Numbered from the stretch's first letter, positions 25,971 through 34,806 are shown. The stretch: DNA of 64,000 bases from Desulforamulus putei DSM 12395 (GCF_900129195.1 NZ_FQUY01000003.1:112136-176135); one strand, 5' to 3'. Numbers and translations: made by a program. The notes: generated by a model from the letters alone, not told the origin.

Positions 25971-27317
25971 TTGCATAATCACAACTATCTAACCATTGCC
26001 GAAAATGCTGTGCAAAAAGCCAAAGCCGCCGGGGCGGCCATGGCCGAAGCTTACCTGCTGAGCAGCAAAGAGCTGCTGATAGAAGTGCGCCAGCAAGAAG
26101 TGGAAACCATGAAACTGGCGGAAGATCGTGGTTTAGGACTGCGCGTCATCAACCATGGGCGGGTAGGTTTTGCCTATACCACCGAGCTTAATGAGAGCGG
26201 TTTGGCCCGGGTGGTGAGCCAGGCCCTGGCCAACAGCCCCATTGCCGAGCCGGACCAATTCTACACGCTGCCGGAAATAACAGGCCCCTATCCGGAGCTG
26301 GCAATTTACGACCCGGCCATTCGCGAGGCCACCGTTGAGCACAAAATAGACATGGCCCTGGCCATGGAAAGGGCAGCCAAAGCCTTTGATGCAAGGGTAA
26401 AAGTCATCGAGAGTTCCGCCTATCAGGATGCCGAGGTTGCTGTCAGCGTGGTTAATTCCCTGGGTTTACAGGCCTGGTATAAAAGCGCCTATTGCGGCAT
26501 TTACCTATCCCTGGTGGCAGGAGAAGGGGAGGACAGCCAGACCGGCTTTGCCATGAAATACAGTCTTCAGTTGGCCGATCTGGATCCCGCTTTAATTGGG
26601 CGGCAGGCAGCGGAGCGGGCGGTTCGCATGCTGGGCGCCAAACCGGTTAATTCCCAGCGAGCCACGGTGGTGCTGGATCCCTATGTGGCGGCCGGTTTCC
26701 TGGGGTTGCTGGCCCCTGCCCTGTCGGGGGAAGCGGTGCAAAAGGGACGTTCCCTGTTTGCGGGCAAAGTGGGACAAAAGGTGGCCAGCCCGCTGGTCAC
26801 CATCGTAGACGACGGGCGGCTGCCCGGCGGTATTGTTTCCGCTCCCTTTGACGGGGAAGGGGTGCCTACATCTGAAACCGTCCTGATTAAAGACGGCATG
26901 CTGCAGGGATTCCTGCACAACACCTATACCGCCGCCAGGGAAGGTGTCCGCTCTACCGGCAACGGCGTGCGGGGTTCCTTTAAAAGCACACCGGAAGTGG
27001 GAACCACCAACTTCTTCATCCGGCCGGGTCAGGTCAGCGGTGAGCAAATTATTAAAGATGTCGCCCGGGGCCTGTATGTTACCGAAGTGCTCGGCATGCA
27101 CACCGCCAATCCCATTTCCGGCGATTTTTCACTGGGGGCGGCCGGCCTCTGGATTGAAAACGGCCAATTTACCAGGCCGGTGCGCGGCGTGGCCATTGCC
27201 GGCAATATTATGGATTTGCTTGGTTCAGTTGACGCTGTAGGCAGCGACCTGGAGTTTTTTGGCGGCAAAGGATCCCCCACCCTGCGCATTGCTGCCATGA
27301 CCTTGAGCGGCAGTTAA
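25971..27317 (+). CDS. pmbA: Metalloprotease partner TldE/PmbA
   Basis: TldE (PmbA) is the non-catalytic or regulatory half of the TldD/TldE protease. The sequence has the family fold markers, including VVLDPYVAAGFLGLLAPALSGEAVQ where TldD has its HExxxH, so the zinc ligands are absent as expected. The C-terminal SGDFSLGAAGLWIENGQ and PVRGVAIAGN motifs are typical. TTG 25971 is preferred because AAGGAGA lies 10 bases upstream; TTG 25920 with GGAAGGA would add 17 residues. The product is about 448 aa. It should sit next to tldD but is 14 kb away, across T4P cluster 2. Confidence 0.88.
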   Translation: MHNHNYLTIAENAVQKAKAAGAAMAEAYLLSSKELLIEVRQQEVETMKLAEDRGLGLRVINHGRVGFAYTTELNESGLARVVSQALANSPIAEPDQFYTLPEITGPYPELAIYDPAIREATVEHKIDMALAMERAAKAFDARVKVIESSAYQDAEVAVSVVNSLGLQAWYKSAYCGIYLSLVAGEGEDSQTGFAMKYSLQLADLDPALIGRQAAERAVRMLGAKPVNSQRATVVLDPYVAAGFLGLLAPALSGEAVQKGRSLFAGKVGQKVASPLVTIVDDGRLPGGIVSAPFDGEGVPTSETVLIKDGMLQGFLHNTYTAAREGVRSTGNGVRGSFKSTPEVGTTNFFIRPGQVSGEQIIKDVARGLYVTEVLGMHTANPISGDFSLGAAGLWIENGQFTRPVRGVAIAGNIMDLLGSVDAVGSDLEFFGGKGSPTLRIAAMTLSGS

Positions 27318-27329
27318 TAAAAAACCAAG

Positions 27330-27387
27330 AACCCGGGTTAACCAGGGTAAACAGTCTGTAAAACTTTTGCCGGTGCCCGGGTTTTCT
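27330..27387 (+). terminator. Terminator after tldE
   Basis: AACCCGGG (27330-27337) pairs with CCCGGGTT (27376-27383), followed by TTCTT. The loop is long (38 bases). Confidence 0.6.
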
Positions 27388-27494
27388 TATGCATTCATCT
27401 GAGCAAGCCCCTTTCCAAAGAGGTATTAAATATGGTAAAATGTGTGTCGGTAATGCGGGTTTGGCAGGATTGCCGACCTTTGGGAGAAATTATC

Positions 27495-27944
27495 ATGAAT
27501 ATTCTGGTTTTGCACGGTCCCAACCTCAACCGGTTGGGCAAAAGGGAACCTGCGGTTTATGGCACCGTCACGCTGGAACAAATTAATTCCCTGGTTAAAG
27601 AATTGGCCCGGGAGTTAGGGGCGGAAGTAGAGTGTTTTCAATCCAACCACGAGGGAGAATTGATCGATAAACTCCAGGCAGCCACCGAGGTCATGGATGC
27701 CGTGGTGTTTAACCCGGGGGCCTTTACCCATTACAGCATCGCCCTGCGGGATGCTGTGGCTTCCCTGGATATTCCGGTGGTGGAGGTCCATTTGTCCAAT
27801 ATCCATGCCCGGGAGGAGTTTCGCCACAAATCCGTTATTGCACCGGTGGCCGCCGGGCAAATCAGCGGTTTTGGCCCGGAAAGTTATCTTCTGGGCCTCA
27901 GGGCAGCGGTATCCCTCGCACAATCCAGGAGGAAAACAAATTGA
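27495..27944 (+). CDS. aroQ: 3-Dehydroquinate dehydratase, type II
   Basis: This enzyme converts 3-dehydroquinate to 3-dehydroshikimate in the shikimate pathway. The 149-residue product has the type II signature [20 protein letters not shown] with the catalytic Tyr, the [16 protein letters not shown] segment, and [18 protein letters not shown] with the substrate-binding His and Arg. ATG 27495 follows GGGAGA; upstream in-frame codons are not conserved. The next gene starts within its last four bases. It may support the aroF-pheA genes further on, but has no T-box of its own. Confidence 0.95.
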   Translation: MNILVLHGPNLNRLGKREPAVYGTVTLEQINSLVKELARELGAEVECFQSNHEGELIDKLQAATEVMDAVVFNPGAFTHYSIALRDAVASLDIPVVEVHLSNIHAREEFRHKSVIAPVAAGQISGFGPESYLLGLRAAVSLAQSRRKTN

Positions 27945-29014
27945 ATAAACGATTGGAAAAGCTTCGCCAGCAGATGTCCCAGAGGGGAATTTCCCATATA
28001 CTTATAACGAAACCTGAGAATCGTTTATACCTCAGTGGATTTACCGGTACCACCGGAGTTTTGCTGATTGGACTGGAAACAGCGGATTTTTTAACGGATT
28101 TCCGGTATGTTGAACAGGTGAAGCAGCAAAGCCCCCATTTTAACGTGGTTAAAATTGAACAGGGATCCGCCTTTGGAGCGGTAGCTGAAGTATTAAGGCA
28201 GTATAAAAGTGAAAAGCTATTTTTTGAAGAAGAGCATCTCACGGTAAAACAGTACCGTGAACTAAAGGAACATCTCCGGGACATTGGCCTTGAACCGGGC
28301 AGCGGATTGGTAGAAGAGCTGAGGTTGATTAAAGATGACGAGGAAATCAGCATCATCCGCCGTGCCATGGAGATTGGGGACAAGGCCTTTGCCCATATTT
28401 TAAATTACATAAAACCCGGCGTTTCCGAAAAGGACCTGGCCCTGGAACTGGAGTTTTTTATGCGCCGGCAGGGAGCAGCGGGAACCGCCTTTGATACCAT
28501 TATAGCCTCCGGGCCCCGGTCTGCCCTGCCCCATGGTGTGGCCGGCGACCGGCAGCTACAGCCCGGTGACCTGTTAACCATGGACTTCGGCGCCCTTTAC
28601 CGGGGGTACAACTCGGACATGACCCGTACCGTTGTACTGGGTGAACCGGATGAGAAGCAGCAGGAGATTTATAACATTGTCCTGGAAGCCCAGTTGGCCG
28701 GACTGGCTGCGGTACGAGAAGGGGTGACGGCCAGGGCAGTGGACGAGGCCGCCCGCCAAATCATTACCGACCGGGGATACGGGGAATACTTCGGGCATGG
28801 CACCGGTCACGGGGTGGGGCTGGCCATACATGAAAGACCAAGGCTGGCCGCCAAAGATGACACTGTGTTAAAAGCAGGTATGGTGGTTACTGTGGAACCC
28901 GGCATTTACCTGCCCGGCTGGGGCGGGGTGCGGATAGAGGATAGTATACTGGTAACCGAAGAGGGCTGTGAGATCCTGACCTCTTCGCCAAAACATGAGC
29001 TATTAAAACTTTAA
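27941..29014 (+). CDS. Xaa-Pro dipeptidase/aminopeptidase (M24B)
   Basis: This cytosolic metallopeptidase cleaves peptides next to proline. The N-terminal creatinase domain occupies about residues 1-125. The C-terminal pita-bread domain shows the metal ligands: [19 protein letters not shown] (two Asp), [14 protein letters not shown] (His), VTVEPGIY (Glu) and [11 protein letters not shown] (Glu). TTG 27941 is chosen because GGAGGAAAA lies directly upstream and it overlaps the aroQ stop. The product is 357 aa. The pepQ-efp order is common in Firmicutes and may help clear Pro-rich peptides, matching the role of EF-P. Confidence 0.93.
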   Translation: MNKRLEKLRQQMSQRGISHILITKPENRLYLSGFTGTTGVLLIGLETADFLTDFRYVEQVKQQSPHFNVVKIEQGSAFGAVAEVLRQYKSEKLFFEEEHLTVKQYRELKEHLRDIGLEPGSGLVEELRLIKDDEEISIIRRAMEIGDKAFAHILNYIKPGVSEKDLALELEFFMRRQGAAGTAFDTIIASGPRSALPHGVAGDRQLQPGDLLTMDFGALYRGYNSDMTRTVVLGEPDEKQQEIYNIVLEAQLAGLAAVREGVTARAVDEAARQIITDRGYGEYFGHGTGHGVGLAIHERPRLAAKDDTVLKAGMVVTVEPGIYLPGWGGVRIEDSILVTEEGCEILTSSPKHELLKL

Positions 29015-29037
29015 AATTGTTTTAGGAGGCGATTTTG

Positions 29038-29595
29038 TTGATTTCCACCAGTGATTTCAGAACCGGTTTAACGGTCGAGGTTGATAACGACGTATATCAA
29101 ATCATTGAATTCCAGCATGTTAAACCCGGTAAAGGCGCCGCTTTTGTGCGCACCAAGATGAAAAATATGCGCACCGGAGCCGTCATTGAAAGAACCTTTA
29201 ACCCCAACGAAAAACTGGCCCCTGCCAGAATTGAACGGCAGGAGGTTCAATATCTTTACAACGACGGCGAAAACTACAACGTGATGAACATGGAAACCTT
29301 CGACCAGTTTACCATCTCCAAAGCAGACATGGGAGATGCCGTTAAGTGGCTGAAGGAAAATATGACCCTCACCGTTGCCACCTACAATGGACAGATTATT
29401 GGTGTCGACTTACCAAACGTTGTTGAGCTTGCAGTGGTAGAGACTGCCCCCGGCATTAAAGGCGATACTGCTTCCGGTGGTGGTAAGCCCGCAACCCTGG
29501 AAACCGGCGCTGTTATTACCGTACCTTTCTTTGTTAACGTGGGTGACGTGCTGCAGGTTGATACCCGGACCGGTAGCTATGTAAAAAGGGTATAA
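29038..29595 (+). CDS. efp: Elongation factor P
   Basis: EF-P relieves ribosome stalling at polyproline. The 185-residue protein has the KOW-like domain I with [17 protein letters not shown], where the Lys after PG is the usual modification site in many bacteria. OB domains II and III follow, ending [17 protein letters not shown], the typical C-terminus. TTG 29038 lies 8 bases after AGGAGG and gives [13 protein letters not shown] 29035 is also possible. A hairpin follows it, overlapping the ribosome site of the next gene. Confidence 0.96.
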   Translation: MISTSDFRTGLTVEVDNDVYQIIEFQHVKPGKGAAFVRTKMKNMRTGAVIERTFNPNEKLAPARIERQEVQYLYNDGENYNVMNMETFDQFTISKADMGDAVKWLKENMTLTVATYNGQIIGVDLPNVVELAVVETAPGIKGDTASGGGKPATLETGAVITVPFFVNVGDVLQVDTRTGSYVKRV

Positions 29596-29610
29596 TTCTA
29601 TAATATGTTT

Positions 29611-29675
29611 AAAACCCCCTGGATTGCGGAATAATACTGTAGTGTTATTACGGTACCAAGTCAAAGGGGGTTTTT
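29611..29675 (+). terminator. Long hairpin between efp and the zinc-ribbon gene
   Basis: AAAACCCCC (29611-29619) pairs with GGGGGTTTTT (29666-29675), enclosing a smaller stem. It looks like an efp terminator, but the GGGGG arm is also the ribosome site of the gene starting at 29678, so folding could hide that site. Confidence 0.6.
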
Positions 29676-29677
29676 GC

Positions 29678-30109
29678 ATGGAAAGTTTGAAGTCGAAGGT
29701 GGCTTACCTGCAGGGACTGGCGGACGGCATGGACTTGCCGGTGGAAAGCAAAGAGGGCCGTTTGCTGAACGGGATTATTGATGTATTACAGGATTTTGCC
29801 GACCATTTGGAAGGCCTGGAGGAAGCCCAGGAACAACTGGAAGACTATGTAGAGACCATTGACGAGGATCTCTACACGCTGGAGGAAGACCTCAACGAAT
29901 GCCGGGGTGACGATGACGACTATGTCGAAGTTGACTGCCCCGGCTGTGGTGAAACAGTCATGTTCCATTCCGATATTCTGGAAGATGACGACATCATTGA
30001 AGTTACCTGCCCTAACTGCAATGAAGTGGTATTTGTCAATGACGATACCTATGCCAGCGCGGACGAGGCTGAATCGCTGGAAGGCCGGGAGACGGACAAG
30101 CAACGGTAA
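29678..30109 (+). CDS. CD1247-family N-terminal domain / zinc-ribbon protein
   Basis: This 143-residue acidic protein has an N-terminal helical region (LKSKVAYLQGLADGMDL and LLNGIIDVLQDFADHLEGL) typical of a small family in Clostridia and a coiled-coil-like middle rich in Glu. The C-terminal zinc ribbon has CPGC and CPNC pairs at about residues 87-112. No enzymatic motif is visible. ATG 29678 follows AAAGGGGG. It lies alone between two terminator-like hairpins. A role in sporulation or transcription has been suggested for such proteins only by association, so I make no functional claim. Confidence 0.7.
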   Translation: MESLKSKVAYLQGLADGMDLPVESKEGRLLNGIIDVLQDFADHLEGLEEAQEQLEDYVETIDEDLYTLEEDLNECRGDDDDYVEVDCPGCGETVMFHSDILEDDDIIEVTCPNCNEVVFVNDDTYASADEAESLEGRETDKQR

Positions 30110-30147
30110 GAAACGGCGGTATCATTAATAAGTTATAAGGCTTTATG

Positions 30148-30182
30148 AAAGGACAGAACCCGTAAACTCTGTCCTTTCATTT
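30148..30182 (+). terminator. Intrinsic terminator
   Basis: AAAGGACAGA (30148-30157) pairs with TCTGTCCTTT (30168-30177), followed by a T-rich tail. Confidence 0.8.
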
Positions 30183-30254
30183 ATTTTGTAAAAAAAGTAC
30201 AAGGATTCCCTTGCCATTGCCGTAGAAATTGTATAAAATAAAAAACAAATTTCA

Positions 30255-30541
30255 TAGACAAAAGTCCATGAAGGAGAAAAGTAGGTTAGACCCAGTCTCC
30301 CAGGGAGGAAACGTCACCGACTGAGAGCGTTTCCAGATATGGCTAATTGAAGTTCTCTCCGGAGATGCCGACTGAACTAATAGTAGGTTGGGCCGTTGTT
30401 CCCACGTTACAGGGAAGGGGGTATCGGACTTTGTTCCCGTACTCTGCACAGAGGGGATCTCCAAGTTTTTTGGGATCAACTAGGGTGGTAACGCGGTAGC
30501 GATCAGCTTCTCGTCCCTAAAGGGATGGGAAGCTTTTTTAA
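30255..30541 (+). ncRNA. T-box leader of aroF-pheA, full module with terminator
   Basis: T-box RNAs bind uncharged tRNA and allow read-through when an amino acid is scarce. The stem I region starts near AAAAGTAGG and contains the GGAAACG/CGTTTCC apical stem. The conserved TAGTAGG...CCG...CGTTACAGGG linker follows. The T-box proper AGGGTGGTAACGCGG is at 30482-30496, where TGGT fits a tRNA with A73 (Phe and Tyr qualify). The terminator is AGCTTC...GTCCC / GGGA...GAAGCT with a T run at 30505-30539. I could not read the specifier codon reliably. A second, shorter module follows. Confidence 0.88.
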
Positions 30542-30660
30542 TGTTCCCCCCTGTACGGGGAACCTTAGTCCCGTACCCTGCCGAGGGGGCCTTCGGGCCA
30601 ATAAGGGTGGTACCGCGGAAGTCTATGGCTTTCGTCCCTTAGTAGATTTTGCAAAATTAA
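30542..30660 (+). ncRNA. Partial second T-box module lacking stem I
   Basis: AGGGTGGTACCGCGG (30604-30618) with the pairing partner CGTCCCTT (30633-30640) is a complete antiterminator. It is preceded by a GC hairpin region like stem III (GAGGGGGCCTTCGGGCC) but only about 60 bases separate it from the first terminator, too few for stem I. No T-run terminator follows before the aroF start at 30680. It is either a decayed duplicate or an auxiliary tRNA acceptor-end binding module. Confidence 0.75.
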
Positions 30661-30679
30661 ATTTACGGAGGGATGATTT

Positions 30680-31693
30680 ATGGTAGTGGTTATGCAGCCC
30701 CAGGCAACTGAAGAACACATATTGGATGTGGATGCCAGGTTAACGGCGGTGGGATTCCGTACGCAGGTGATTTACGGGGTTAAACGAACCGTTGTGGCCG
30801 CCGTGGGCGACCGGCGGGTCATTGAGTCCCTAGGCTTGGAAGCTTTGCCCGGGGTGGAAAAAGTGGTTCCCATTATGAAGCCCTTCAAGCTGGCCAGCCG
30901 GGAAGTAAAGGAAGAAAACACCGTCATTCAGGTGAAGGGCGCAACCATCGGCGGTAAGGAACTGGCGGTCATTGCCGGTCCCTGTGCGGTGGAAAGCCGC
31001 GAGCAATTGATAGAGGCAGCCTGGGCGGCCCGGGAAGCAGGCGCCAGGTTTTTAAGGGGAGGGGCCTTCAAACCCCGGACATCTCCCTACAGCTTCCAGG
31101 GAATGGAGGAGCAGGGTCTAAAACTGCTGGCGGAAGCCTCTGAGTTAACCGGTATGGTTACAGTCAGTGAAGTGATTGATGAAGAAAGCCTGGCCATGGC
31201 TTTAGATTATATTGATATTTTACAAATAGGAACTCGCAATATGCAAAATTTCCGGCTGTTAAAGGCAGCCGGAAAATCCGACAAACCTATTTTATTGAAG
31301 AGAGGTCTCTCGGCTACGGTGGAAGAGTGGCTGATGGCTGCTGAATATGTGATGTCTGAAGGCAACCAGAATGTAATTCTCTGTGAACGGGGCATTCGAA
31401 CCTTTGAATCCTACACCCGAAACACCCTGGACTTAAGCGCGGTGCCCCTGGTGCAGGGTCTGAGCCACCTGCCGGTGGTGGTGGATCCCAGTCATGCCAC
31501 CGGCAAGCGGGATCTGGTGCTGCCCATGGCCATGGCGGCGGTGGCAGCCGGCGCCAGCGGGCTGCTGGTGGAAATGCACCCGGATCCGTCCCGGGCCCTC
31601 TGTGACGGTCCGCAATCTCTCTCCCCCCGGGAGTTTGCCCAACTGATGGAAAAAATAAGACCGGTGGCTGCGGCCGTGGGCAAAACACTTTAG
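30680..31693 (+). CDS. aroF: 3-Deoxy-7-phosphoheptulonate synthase (DAHP synthase)
   Basis: This enzyme condenses phosphoenolpyruvate and erythrose 4-phosphate, the first step of aromatic amino acid synthesis. The 337-residue product is of the class I-beta type. An N-terminal ferredoxin-like regulatory domain covers residues 1-70, then a TIM barrel starts AVIAGPCAVESREQL, with FLRGGAFKPRTSPYSFQG, LQIGTRNMQNFRLLK, LLKRGLSATVEEW and VVVDPSHATGKRD (metal-binding His and Asp). ATG 30680 follows ACGGAGGG. It is led by the T-box and followed 15 bases later by pheA, so both respond to the same tRNA. Confidence 0.96.
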   Translation: MVVVMQPQATEEHILDVDARLTAVGFRTQVIYGVKRTVVAAVGDRRVIESLGLEALPGVEKVVPIMKPFKLASREVKEENTVIQVKGATIGGKELAVIAGPCAVESREQLIEAAWAAREAGARFLRGGAFKPRTSPYSFQGMEEQGLKLLAEASELTGMVTVSEVIDEESLAMALDYIDILQIGTRNMQNFRLLKAAGKSDKPILLKRGLSATVEEWLMAAEYVMSEGNQNVILCERGIRTFESYTRNTLDLSAVPLVQGLSHLPVVVDPSHATGKRDLVLPMAMAAVAAGASGLLVEMHPDPSRALCDGPQSLSPREFAQLMEKIRPVAAAVGKTL

Positions 31694-31708
31694 GGTGGGG
31701 AACGCCAT

Positions 31709-32842
31709 ATGAGAAGGATTGCGTATCTTGGACCCAGGGGAACTTTTTCCGAGCAGGCCGCCCTGGACTATGCGGGGGATCAATCGGTTGAACTGGTTCC
31801 CTGTGAATCCTTACAGGAAGTTTGTTTGGGGGTTGCCGACGGCCGCTATACACAGGGAGTCTTGCCTTTGGAAAATCTTATTGAAGGCACCGTGAACCCG
31901 GTTCTGGATTTGTTGCTGGAACTGCCCGTTTTAAAAATCCAGGCAGAAATGATGCTGCCGGTGGCTCATCACCTGCTGGTGCAGCCGGGCAGTGCTGTCC
32001 GGGATATCCGGACTGTCCTGTCCCACCCCCAGGCCCTGGCCCAGTGCCGCCGGTACTTGGCCCGCAAGTTACCCGCTGCCAAACTTTTGCCGGTGGAAAG
32101 TACCGCCTTGGCGGCCAGCATGGTAGCCGGCGGGGAGAAAACCATGGCTGCCATCGGGACTACCGCTGCAGCAAAACACTACAACCTGACCACCTTGGAA
32201 CAAAACATTCAAGACCGGTCCAATAACTGTACCCGCTTTGTGGTGGTGGGCCGGGAAGACATTCCCTGCAGGGAGGTTCCCTGCAAAACCTCCCTGGTGG
32301 TTTCCCTGCTTGACCGTCCCGGGGCCCTTTACAGCATTTTAAAGGAATTTGCCTGGCGGGGAATCAATTTAACCCGCATTGAATCCCGCCCTGCCAGAAC
32401 CTGCCTGGGTGAATATATTTTCTTTATCGACCTGGAGGGCCACCTTGGCGAACCGGCGGTAAAAGAGGCACTGGAAGACATTACTGCTTTGTCCCGGCAA
32501 GTTCGTATCCTTGGATGTTACCCGGCCTGTCAAAGCGCCGGTTGCCAGAGCGGGAAGAAGGAAGAAACATTGGAGGAACTCCGGGCGGATATCGACATCA
32601 TCGACCGGCAGGTCATTGAATTGCTGGGCAAAAGGGCCAAGCTGGTCACCAGAGTGGGAGAGCTGAAACAAAATGCCGGGCAGGTTCGAGACCCGGCCAG
32701 AGAAGCACAGGTGTTGGCACAGGTGCGCCGGTTGGCCCAACATCATGGGCTGTCCCCCGATGTACTGGAGACTGTTTACCGGACCCTGCTGGACTATTTT
32801 GTGGAACTTCAGGTAAACCAATTAACATCCCGGGTCCCATGA
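31709..32842 (+). CDS. pheA: Prephenate dehydratase-ACT-chorismate mutase fusion
   Basis: The product makes phenylpyruvate from chorismate for phenylalanine synthesis. Residues about 1-180 are prephenate dehydratase: YLGPRGTFSEQAAL, the QGVLPLENLIEGTV motif, and NNCTRFVVVGRE with the catalytic Thr-Arg-Phe. Residues about 190-270 are an ACT domain (SLLDRPGALYSILKEFAWRGINLTRIESRP) for Phe feedback. Residues about 285-370 are an AroQ-type chorismate mutase (LEELRADIDIIDRQVIELLGKRAKLV). This order, dehydratase-ACT-mutase, is the reverse of the E. coli P-protein. ATG 31709 is 15 bases after aroF. A terminator overlaps the stop codon. Confidence 0.95.
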   Translation: MRRIAYLGPRGTFSEQAALDYAGDQSVELVPCESLQEVCLGVADGRYTQGVLPLENLIEGTVNPVLDLLLELPVLKIQAEMMLPVAHHLLVQPGSAVRDIRTVLSHPQALAQCRRYLARKLPAAKLLPVESTALAASMVAGGEKTMAAIGTTAAAKHYNLTTLEQNIQDRSNNCTRFVVVGREDIPCREVPCKTSLVVSLLDRPGALYSILKEFAWRGINLTRIESRPARTCLGEYIFFIDLEGHLGEPAVKEALEDITALSRQVRILGCYPACQSAGCQSGKKEETLEELRADIDIIDRQVIELLGKRAKLVTRVGELKQNAGQVRDPAREAQVLAQVRRLAQHHGLSPDVLETVYRTLLDYFVELQVNQLTSRVP

Positions 32843-32860
32843 CTGGGATGTTATTTTTTA
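32824..32860 (+). terminator. Terminator overlapping the pheA stop
   Basis: AACATCCC (32824-32831) pairs with GGGATGTT (32845-32852), followed by ATTTTTTA. The left arm lies in pheA codons and the loop contains its stop codon. Confidence 0.8.
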
Positions 32861-32902
32861 GTTCCCATACAAATTAGTTTTGGTAATAAGAGTGGGCAAG
32901 TA

Positions 32903-32932
32903 TTGAATCTATTCTATCGTTGGCGTTATAAT
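32903..32932 (+). promoter_or_regulatory. Putative sigma-A promoter for the rhodanese-flavoprotein gene
   Basis: TTGAAT (32903-32908) and a perfect TATAAT (32927-32932) are 18 bases apart, 38 bases before the TTG start. Confidence 0.55.
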
Positions 32933-32970
32933 ATAATTGTTGAAATTTTGAAGAAATGGGGGGACTATTC

Positions 32971-34665
32971 TTGTCCAGCAAAAAAATCCTTATTATCGGC
33001 GGCGTTGCCGCAGGTCCCAAAACAGCAGCCAGGGCGCGCCGTTTAGATCCCGATGCGCAAATTACTATTCTTGAAAAGGGTAAGTACATATCTTTTGCCG
33101 GATGCGGTATGCCTTTCTACCTTTCCGGAAAGATTCACGATTTTGACCACCTTTACTCTACCTCCTACGGCGTTAAGCGCGACCCCGAGTTTTTCAAATC
33201 CGAACGGGGTGTGGACGTGTTTACCGGCATGGAAGCCATCTCCATCGACAGGGCCAACAAAAGGGTGATTGCCCGTAATGTTGATACCGGCGAAGAAAGG
33301 GTTTTTGAATATGACAAATTGGTTCTGGGTACCGGTTCTTATCCCATTACTCCTCCCATAGAAAACCTGGACCTTAAAGGGGTTTACCGTTTAAATCACC
33401 TGGAGGATGCCCAGACTATCAAGCAGGCTTTGGACGCCGGGGAAGTTAACGATGTGGTGATTATCGGTACCGGTTTTATCGGCATGGAAGCTGTGGATGC
33501 CGTGTTCAGCCCCATGCGTACCGTAACCGTGGTGGAATTCAGAGACACCCTGCTACCTGGCATTCTGGACCCGGATATGGGTACACTGCTGTACAAGAAC
33601 TTCTATGAGCAGGGCCTGGAAGGCCGCTTTGGAGAAAAGGTTCTCCGCCTGGAAGGCGAAGACGGCAGAGTTACCAAAGTCATTACCGACAAGGGCTCCA
33701 TTGATGCGGACGCCGTTATTTTAGCCGTTGGGGTTCGGCCCAATGTGAAACTGGCCCAGGAGGCCGGTCTGACCATCGGTGAAACCGGCGCCATCGTTGT
33801 CAATGAATATATGCAGACCAGTGACCCTGACATTTATGCCCTGGGCGACTGCGTGGAAAATACCCATCTCTTGACCGGTAAAAAGGTTTACGCCCCCATG
33901 GCCACCTATGCCAACCGCCAGGGCCGTGTGGTGGGGGACAACGTTACCGGCGGCAAATCTACCTTTAAGGGGATTCTGGGCACCGGTGTGCTGCACTGTA
34001 TGGGCATGAATGTGGCCCGTACCGGTCTGGGGGAAGTACAGGCCCGTGCCCTGGGGTATGACATTGAATCCATCCTGGTTGCCACCTTTGATATGACCCA
34101 CTATCATCCCAACAGCAACAAGATTTTACTGAAGATGATCGTGGAAAAGAACACCCGGAAGCTGTTAGGGATCCAGGGTATCGGCAAGGGGGAAGTGGCC
34201 AAGCGCATCGATGTGGCAGCTACCATGATGTATTACGGCGGCACCCTGGACGACCTGCTGAACCTGGACCTCGGTTATGCGCCTCCTTACAACACACCCA
34301 TCGACCCCATGGTGCATACCGGTATGGCCCTGAAGAACAAACTGGAAGGCGTGGCCAACACCTATACTCCGCAAGAAGTCAAAGAAAAACTGGCACGCGG
34401 GGAGGACTTTGTCCTGCTGGATGTTCGGACACCCCAGCAGTTTAACATGCGCCACATTGAAGACGACCGGGTACAGCAGTTGACCCTGGGCGAACTTAGG
34501 GAGAAACTGGACCAGGTACCGGGAGACAAGGAAATTGTCACCGTCTGCGTCATGGGGACCCGGGCCTATGAAGCCTCCCGTATCCTGCAGGGCGCCGGAT
34601 TTAAGAATGTCAAGTTTATGGAAGCCGGCATGGAAGGCTGGCCCTTCGATATGGATGATTTTTAA
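32971..34665 (+). CDS. CoA-disulfide reductase-like flavoprotein with C-terminal rhodanese domain
   Basis: This is a pyridine nucleotide-disulfide oxidoreductase of about 564 aa. The FAD-binding GGVAAGPKTAARARRL motif is at residues 10-25, the single redox Cys45 is in SFAGCGMPFYL as in CoA-disulfide reductase and NADH oxidase, the NAD motif IIGTGFIGMEA follows, and the second FAD motif is PDIYALGDC. Residues about 470-560 form a rhodanese domain with Cys in VCVMGTRAYEAS. Such fusions reduce CoA-disulfides, polysulfide or CoA-persulfide, fitting a sulfur-metabolising anaerobe. TTG 32971 is preferred because GGGGGGA precedes it; ATG 32956 would add five residues and overlaps that site. It is a single-gene unit with its own promoter and double terminator. 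Confidence 0.9.
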   Translation: MSSKKILIIGGVAAGPKTAARARRLDPDAQITILEKGKYISFAGCGMPFYLSGKIHDFDHLYSTSYGVKRDPEFFKSERGVDVFTGMEAISIDRANKRVIARNVDTGEERVFEYDKLVLGTGSYPITPPIENLDLKGVYRLNHLEDAQTIKQALDAGEVNDVVIIGTGFIGMEAVDAVFSPMRTVTVVEFRDTLLPGILDPDMGTLLYKNFYEQGLEGRFGEKVLRLEGEDGRVTKVITDKGSIDADAVILAVGVRPNVKLAQEAGLTIGETGAIVVNEYMQTSDPDIYALGDCVENTHLLTGKKVYAPMATYANRQGRVVGDNVTGGKSTFKGILGTGVLHCMGMNVARTGLGEVQARALGYDIESILVATFDMTHYHPNSNKILLKMIVEKNTRKLLGIQGIGKGEVAKRIDVAATMMYYGGTLDDLLNLDLGYAPPYNTPIDPMVHTGMALKNKLEGVANTYTPQEVKEKLARGEDFVLLDVRTPQQFNMRHIEDDRVQQLTLGELREKLDQVPGDKEIVTVCVMGTRAYEASRILQGAGFKNVKFMEAGMEGWPFDMDDF

Positions 34666-34677
34666 GAAATTAAAAGG

Positions 34678-34705
34678 CCCGTACGAATTCGTACGGGTTT
34701 TCTTT
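34678..34705 (+). terminator. First of two tandem terminators
   Basis: CCCGTACG (34678-34685) pairs with CGTACGGG (34690-34697), followed by TTTTCTTT. Confidence 0.88.
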
Positions 34706-34709
34706 ATTC

Positions 34710-34733
34710 AGCGCCGAAAGGCGCTCTTTTTTT
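34710..34733 (+). terminator. Second of two tandem terminators
   Basis: AGCGCC-gaaa-GGCGCT is followed by CTTTTTTT. It insulates the spoIIIA operon from upstream transcription. Confidence 0.88.
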
Positions 34734-34806
34734 GTCCTGATGCGATAGTTATTTGGTATAAATTGGGGCCTGGACCAATATGTATAAAATAGGGAGGGGA
34801 CAAACT

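Noticed and set aside
30352..30401. Reading a UUC (Phe) specifier codon in the T-box
   Set aside because: TTC occurs at two places (near 30352 and 30399) but the second is in the post-stem-I linker and stem I pairing could not be drawn securely, so no tRNA was assigned.
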